From: Streptomyces griseochromogenes
Lineage (GTDB): Bacteria; Actinomycetota; Actinomycetes; Streptomycetales; Streptomycetaceae
DNA: 64,000 nucleotides
Direction: 5' to 3'
Assembly: GCF_001542625.1 (NCBI RefSeq)
Contig: NZ_CP016279.1
Span: forward strand, 7,378,001-7,442,000
Part shown: positions 60,705 through 64,000 of the stretch, in pieces
How positions within the stretch are numbered: position 1 is the stretch's first letter
Layout: each line of letters starts with the position of its first letter
Notes under the pieces: model-generated
What the model was told of the DNA's origin: nothing
Database searches by the model: none
The model's input: only the letters and a program-made list of their open reading frames with translations
Translations under genes and position numbers: made by a program

Positions 60705-61220
60705 TCAGCGGGCGAGCCGTCTGAGCTGGACCAGTCCGACCCAGGTCTCCGGTCCGGGCCGGGCGTAGGCGGCGCGCACCACGTAGGGTCCCGGTTCCAG
60801 CGGGACACGCAGGTGTTCCTCGCCCTCGGCCGCACCGCCCGGCCAGGCCGAGTCGAACAGCACCACCGGGCCGGGCACGTCCCAGCGGATCTCGTGTTCC
60901 CACACGGCCGCATCGAGTGCGGCGGGGATCCGGGCCAGCAGCTCGTCCTCGGAGTTCGCGGCGGACCAGCGCACGAAGGTGCCGCGGTCGGGCAGGTAGG
61001 AGGTGGCCGCGGGTTCGTCGCCGAAGACGAGGGCCGCGCTGTCGCCGACCGGGAGCAGGCCGACGTGGCCGTCGACCTCGCATGCGCGGTCGTAGTCGGT
61101 GGCGAGTTCCTCACTGTCGGCGCCCGTCCAGAACGGCAGCACCGTCTCCGGTACCGCTATCAGCGGGCCGCCGCCCGACTCCACCCACTCCAGCACGCCG
61201 GGATCCGCGTATCGAGCCAT
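60705..61220 (-). CDS. Immunity protein 21 (Imm21) family
   Basis: 171-residue soluble protein: LEWVESGGGPLIAVPETVLPFWTGADS, DYDRACEVDGHVGLLPVGDSAALVFGDEPAATSYLP, FVRWSAANSEDELLARIP, ETWVGLVQLRRL. This corresponds to the Imm21 family, normally protecting against a polymorphic toxin. No toxin gene is adjacent, so it is probably an orphan immunity gene. ATG at 61220. Confidence 0.75.
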   Translation of the reverse strand: MARYADPGVLEWVESGGGPLIAVPETVLPFWTGADSEELATDYDRACEVDGHVGLLPVGDSAALVFGDEPAATSYLPDRGTFVRWSAANSEDELLARIPAALDAAVWEHEIRWDVPGPVVLFDSAWPGGAAEGEEHLRVPLEPGPYVVRAAYARPGPETWVGLVQLRRLAR

Positions 61221-61244
61221 GGGCAGAACCTACACGGGCGGGCG

Positions 61245-61718
61245 TCAGCAGCCGCACGCGCCGTCCACCGGCGCGGTCAGCGGATCGGCGTCCCGGCGCT
61301 CCGGCCCCCGCCATGTCTCGTACGGGAAGCCTTCCCGAGCCCAGTACTCGAAGCCGCCGAGCATCTCCTTGACCCGGTAGCCGAGTTCGGCCAGGGCGAG
61401 GGCGGCGCGGGTGGCGCCGTTGCAGCCGGGGCCCCAGCAGTACGTCACCACCGGCACGGACTTGTCGAGGAGCCGTTCGGCCTGCTCGGGGACGAGCGCG
61501 GTCGGCAGGTGGATCGCGCCGGGGATGTGCCCCTGGTCCCAGGACTCGGTGGAGCGGGAGTCGACCACGACGAAGCCGGGGTCGCCATCGGCCGCGAGCG
61601 CGGCGGCCACGTCGGAGACGTCGGCGTGGAAGGCGAGGCTCGCCCGGAAGTGGGCGACGGCCTCGGCGGGGAGTGCGGGGGCGACGCGCAGGACGGGGTT
61701 CACGGTGTCGGTGATCAT
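61245..61718 (-). CDS. Single-domain rhodanese-like sulfurtransferase
   Basis: 157-residue protein with one rhodanese domain: FVVVDSRSTESWDQGHIPGAIHLP, the active-site loop VTYCWGPGCNGATRAALALAELGYRV (Cys of TYCWGPGCN) and LGGFEYWAREGFP. It should carry a persulfide. Ends in the Cys-containing DGACGC. Divergent from an Lrp-type regulator with a 94-base gap, a recurrent arrangement. Confidence 0.9.
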   Translation of the reverse strand: MITDTVNPVLRVAPALPAEAVAHFRASLAFHADVSDVAAALAADGDPGFVVVDSRSTESWDQGHIPGAIHLPTALVPEQAERLLDKSVPVVTYCWGPGCNGATRAALALAELGYRVKEMLGGFEYWAREGFPYETWRGPERRDADPLTAPVDGACGC

Positions 61719-61776
61719 GGCTGAAAATCTAGAAGTTCCGGCCGGTTCCCTGAAGGGACGATCCCCGGGCTTCCCC

Positions 61777-61806
61777 TTGATCGGCCGGGTATTTCCCTGC
61801 TATCCA
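61777..61806 (+). promoter_or_regulatory. Leaderless promoter of the second Lrp gene
   Basis: TTGATC (61777-61782), 18-base spacer, TATCCA (61801-61806), then ATG at 61813, so transcription should begin at or next to the start codon. No strong Shine-Dalgarno. Confidence 0.5.
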
Positions 61807-61812
61807 TCCAGG

Positions 61813-62259
61813 ATGACCGCGTATTCCCCGGACGCCACGGACTGGCGCATCCTCGATGTCCTCCAGCGGGACGGCCGGGCCAGCTACGCCGAGCTGGCGC
61901 GCGCCGTCTCCATGTCGCCGAGCGCGGTGACCGAGCGGGTGCGCCGCCTGGAGGAGGCGGGCGTCATCCAGGGGTACGCGGCCGTCGTGGACCCCGAACG
62001 CCTCGGTCTGCCGATCCTGGCGTTCGTGCGCCTGCGGTACCCGAACGGCCACTACAAGCCGTTCCACGACCTGGTGGCCGCGACCCCGGAGATCCTGGAG
62101 GCCCACCACGTGACCGGCGACGACTGCTTCGTCATCAAGGTCACCGCGCGGTCCATGTCCCATCTGGAAGAGATCTCGGGGAAGATCGGCGCGCTGGGCT
62201 CGGTGACGACCAGCGTGGTGTACTCCTCGCCCCTGCCCCGGCGGCCGCTCGGCCAGTGA
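61813..62259 (+). CDS. Lrp/AsnC-family regulator (rhodanese-associated)
   Basis: 148-residue regulator: winged helix DATDWRILDVLQRDGRASYAELARAVSMSPSAVTERVRRLEEAGVIQGYAAVV, then a RAM domain ending SVTTSVVYSSPLP. Divergent from the rhodanese gene, its likely target. The ligand is probably an amino acid or sulfur compound, by inference from the target. Confidence 0.92.
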   Translation: MTAYSPDATDWRILDVLQRDGRASYAELARAVSMSPSAVTERVRRLEEAGVIQGYAAVVDPERLGLPILAFVRLRYPNGHYKPFHDLVAATPEILEAHHVTGDDCFVIKVTARSMSHLEEISGKIGALGSVTTSVVYSSPLPRRPLGQ

Positions 62260-62329
62260 TGGACCCGCTGAGCGTTCGGGACGTCAGAGAGTGGACGCGG
62301 GCGAGACGGGGCCAGGGTGCCTGACCGCG

Positions 62330-62536
62330 TCAGACACCCCGCTGCCGCAGCGTCGACCCCGTTCTGCCCTTCACGACCTCCAGTTGCGCGTGGATGCGGC
62401 GCCGCAGGTCAGGGACATGGCTGACGATGCCCACGCTCCGATCCCGCTCCCGGAGTGAGTCGAGGACGTCGAGGACCTCGTCGAGGGTCTGGTCGTCGAG
62501 GCTGCCGAAGCCCTCGTCGATGAAGAGGGTGTTGCA
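62330..62536 (-). pseudogene. sbcC: 3' fragment of sbcC (SMC-type exonuclease subunit)
   Basis: About 68 codons of the C-terminal ATPase lobe: [67 protein letters not shown]. It includes Walker B/D-loop ([10 protein letters not shown]) and the H-loop ([10 protein letters not shown]) of the SbcCD repair nuclease. The reading frame loses similarity just before NTLF at about 62536, where the sequence becomes that of an integrative element. The rest of the gene is either beyond the element or lost. Confidence 0.8.
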
Positions 62537-62561
62537 AGATCGAATGCTGCGGGTGCACTAG

Positions 62562-62581
62562 CTCTGACCAGGCAAAACAGG
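62562..62581 (-). repeat. Att-like 20-mer beside the integrase
   Basis: CTCTGACCAGGCAAAACAGG, between the sbcC junction and the integrase terminator. Its reverse complement matches 29462-29481 with one mismatch. The position fits an attachment-site arm or conserved element end. Confidence 0.55.
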
Positions 62582-62586
62582 GTACG

Positions 62587-62616
62587 AAAAGCCCCTCGGA
62601 GTGATCTCCGAGGGGC
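62587..62616 (-). terminator. Integrase terminator
   Basis: Perfect 11-bp stem GCCCCTCGGAG / CTCCGAGGGGC (62591-62601 with 62606-62616), with TTTT following on the minus strand. It lies about 40 bases after the integrase stop. Confidence 0.8.
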
Positions 62617-62654
62617 TCTCTTGGTGCCGGGGGGACAAACGGGGGACGGCGCGA

Positions 62655-64000
62655 TCAGGCGGCGCCCAGCGCCTCGTCGCGAGGGGCGGGCGGTACGACG
62701 CGCAGATGCCGGTCGCTTGTTTCTTCGTCGACCGAGGCGGTAGTCGCCGCTCGCTCTATTTCTTCTTCGTCGTGGACTGGGGTGGGGAGTTGCATGGGGT
62801 GCGGCTGGGCTGCGTGGGCTTGCTCATCGGTGGGTTTCTCGACGCCGTTTCGGCGTGGTACCAGGTCAAGGGGTGCGTTGGCGGCGGCTTGTTCGAACTG
62901 TGGCAGCAGGCTGGTGTAGGTGTCGGCAGTGAGTTGGTAGCTGCTGTGGCCGAGCAGGGCCTGGATGGCTTTCATCGACAGGCCGGCGGCCAGGCTGAGT
63001 GATGCGGCGCAGTGACGCAGGTCGTGCAGGCGGACCGGTGGGAGGCCGATGCGCTGGATGAATCTCCCGAAGGCCTGGGAGACATTTTGGGGGTTGTGGG
63101 GGCGGCCGTCGGGCCGGGTGAAGACGTAGCCGGAGTCGACGTACGGACCGTACTTCGCGGAGTCTTGGCGGTGTTTCTCCTCCCATTCGGCGCGTTGGGC
63201 CTTCTGTACGTCGCGCCAGGCGGTGAGCAGAGCCAGTGTGGCGTAGTCGAGGGCGATGGCACGACGGCCGCTGCGGCTCTTGGGGGTGTCCTGCCACATG
63301 TTGTAGTTCGAGTCGGTGACGAGTTGCCCGGCGACGTGTGCCACGCCTTGGGTCAGGTCGAGTTCGGTCCAGGACAGGCCTGTTGCCTCGCCGCGGCGCG
63401 GTGCCCGGTAGACCATGAGGTGCCACATGATGTACATGGGGTGGTTGACGGCTGCGTCCAGGAACTGGCCGGTCTGTTCGGGGGTCCAGACCATGACGGG
63501 TCCGGGCTTCTCGCCGGTTTCGCGCCAGCGGGCTACGCGCTCGTCGGTCCATACGAGCGGTTGGGGGCGTTCGTATTTGGGGAGGACGACGAGCTTGGCC
63601 CAGTTCTGGGTGATCAGTCTTTCGGTCACCGCGTCACCGAATGCGGCGGAGAGGCAGTCGAGGTACCTCTTCTGCGAGCCAGGGCCTGTGTTCTGGCGGG
63701 GCTTGGCCCGGGCTTCCTTGAGGGCTGCGCGGGCCTGGTCCCATGCCTGGCGAAGTTCTGGTGGCCGTGGGGTGGGGGCCTGCCTCCAGGCAAGGTGGGC
63801 GGCGTCGCATTCGATTTTGGCCAGCTCGGCTGCTTCTTGGTTGGCCTTCTTGATCTCGTTGAAGGCCCATATCTGCTGGAACATCTCCTGGATGTGGCGG
63901 TCGCGGAGATCGCGGAGTGCGAGGTGGCCGAGGGCGGGTTTGAAGATGCGGTCGATGAAGTCGCGGTAGCCGAAGCGGGTTTTGCGTTTGAGGTCGACAC
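62655..64000 (-). CDS. Tyrosine recombinase / phage-type integrase (5' end outside window)
   Basis: At least 448 residues are visible; the frame is open to the right edge (VDLKRKTRFGYRDFIDRIFKPALGHLALRDL...), so the N-terminus is missing. An SAM-like core-binding domain covers about the first half. The catalytic domain shows the first Arg in YRAPRRGEATGL, HDLRH (HxxR), LGHSSYQLTADTYTSL with the nucleophilic Tyr. The acidic/basic C-terminal tail is variable. It mediates site-specific integration and excision of the element that interrupts sbcC. Its stop faces the junction, as is usual for integrases next to attachment sites. Confidence 0.92.
   Translation of the reverse strand, partial: VDLKRKTRFGYRDFIDRIFKPALGHLALRDLRDRHIQEMFQQIWAFNEIKKANQEAAELAKIECDAAHLAWRQAPTPRPPELRQAWDQARAALKEARAKPRQNTGPGSQKRYLDCLSAAFGDAVTERLITQNWAKLVVLPKYERPQPLVWTDERVARWRETGEKPGPVMVWTPEQTGQFLDAAVNHPMYIMWHLMVYRAPRRGEATGLSWTELDLTQGVAHVAGQLVTDSNYNMWQDTPKSRSGRRAIALDYATLALLTAWRDVQKAQRAEWEEKHRQDSAKYGPYVDSGYVFTRPDGRPHNPQNVSQAFGRFIQRIGLPPVRLHDLRHCAASLSLAAGLSMKAIQALLGHSSYQLTADTYTSLLPQFEQAAANAPLDLVPRRNGVEKPTDEQAHAAQPHPMQLPTPVHDEEEIERAATTASVDEETSDRHLRVVPPAPRDEALGAA

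Larger units (their letters stand above)
62537..64000. mobile_element. Left end of an integrative element inserted in sbcC
   Basis: Similarity to sbcC stops at about 62536 and is followed by an att-like 20-mer, a terminator and a tyrosine integrase pointing at the junction. The remaining cargo lies beyond the window. Plasmid, prophage and ICE origins cannot be told apart from this end alone. Confidence 0.7.

Noticed and set aside
57953..61114. A 1053-codon open frame on the minus strand opposite the P450 cassette
   Set aside because: It is the antisense shadow of the reductase and P450 genes. Composition is Arg/Pro/His/Gly with no domain, and long shadow frames are expected at this GC content.
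29422..62541. GCAAGATCG shared near both att-like 20-mers
   Set aside because: Only nine bases, and its orientation relative to the 20-mer differs between the two sites, so it is probably chance.

Overview
The window is a high-GC (about 73%) actinobacterial chromosome segment whose genes end almost every codon in G or C. The urease order without ureE, the bioF/bioBAD block, the WhiJ-type XRE plus DUF397 pair, the leaderless promoters and the gene families seen all point to Streptomyces. From memory (not checked here) the backbone order from the tripeptidyl aminopeptidase through urease, biotin and purB resembles the S. coelicolor SCO1230-SCO1260 neighbourhood.

Layout. 1-8.2 kb: a PLP aminotransferase cut by the window edge, a PlsC acyltransferase, a secreted TAP-type peptidase and a compact leftward urease operon ureABCFGD. 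8.4-14.3 kb: an orphan Phd-type antitoxin, a ClpP-like protein that has lost two of its three catalytic residues, a c-di-AMP (ydaO/yuaA) riboswitch in front of an NlpC/P60 cell-wall hydrolase, a LysE exporter with its divergent LysR regulator, and an anti-sigma-type ATPase divergent from a WhiJ-like/DUF397 pair. 14.3-18.8 kb: the complete late biotin pathway (bioF divergent from bioB-bioA-bioD). 18.9-28.6 kb: a methyltransferase, a Fic-like/RHH toxin-antitoxin pair, a MacB-like ABC exporter, an F420 oxidoreductase, a GNAT enzyme, two coupled CNNM/CBS membrane proteins and an SGNH hydrolase.

28.6-34.7 kb is an accessory island. It starts where codon usage breaks inside the SGNH gene tail. It holds a broken recombination directionality factor, a decayed stretch with an attachment-site-like 20-mer, a small stress-type module (DUF6131, two paralogous proteins, a STAS-ANTAR regulator and a winged-helix regulator), a MITE-like inverted repeat and two tandem paralogous membrane proteins. 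34.7-48.9 kb returns to backbone: a DUF4326 protein, purB coupled to a uracil-DNA glycosylase that appears to start at CTG, an ABC exporter with a divergent two-component system, ROK and GntR regulators, an ECF41-type sigma factor divergent from an oxidoreductase, an alpha/beta hydrolase, and an EamA transporter divergent from a MocR regulator.

49-62.3 kb: a Tat-exported PhoD phosphatase behind a visible PHO box, a DUF6493-like pseudogene, a membrane-anchored ACT-GNAT acetyltransferase, a cystathionine-type lyase divergent from an Lrp regulator, a DUF885 metallopeptidase, a ferredoxin-reductase-P450 cassette, an Imm21 protein, and a rhodanese divergent from a second Lrp regulator. At 62.3-62.5 kb the 3' end of sbcC is cut off. 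Immediately beyond it lies the integrase end of an integrative element that runs off the right edge. A 20-bp sequence next to that integrase recurs, inverted and with one mismatch, in the decayed part of the 28.6-34.7 kb island, which suggests that related elements visited both places.
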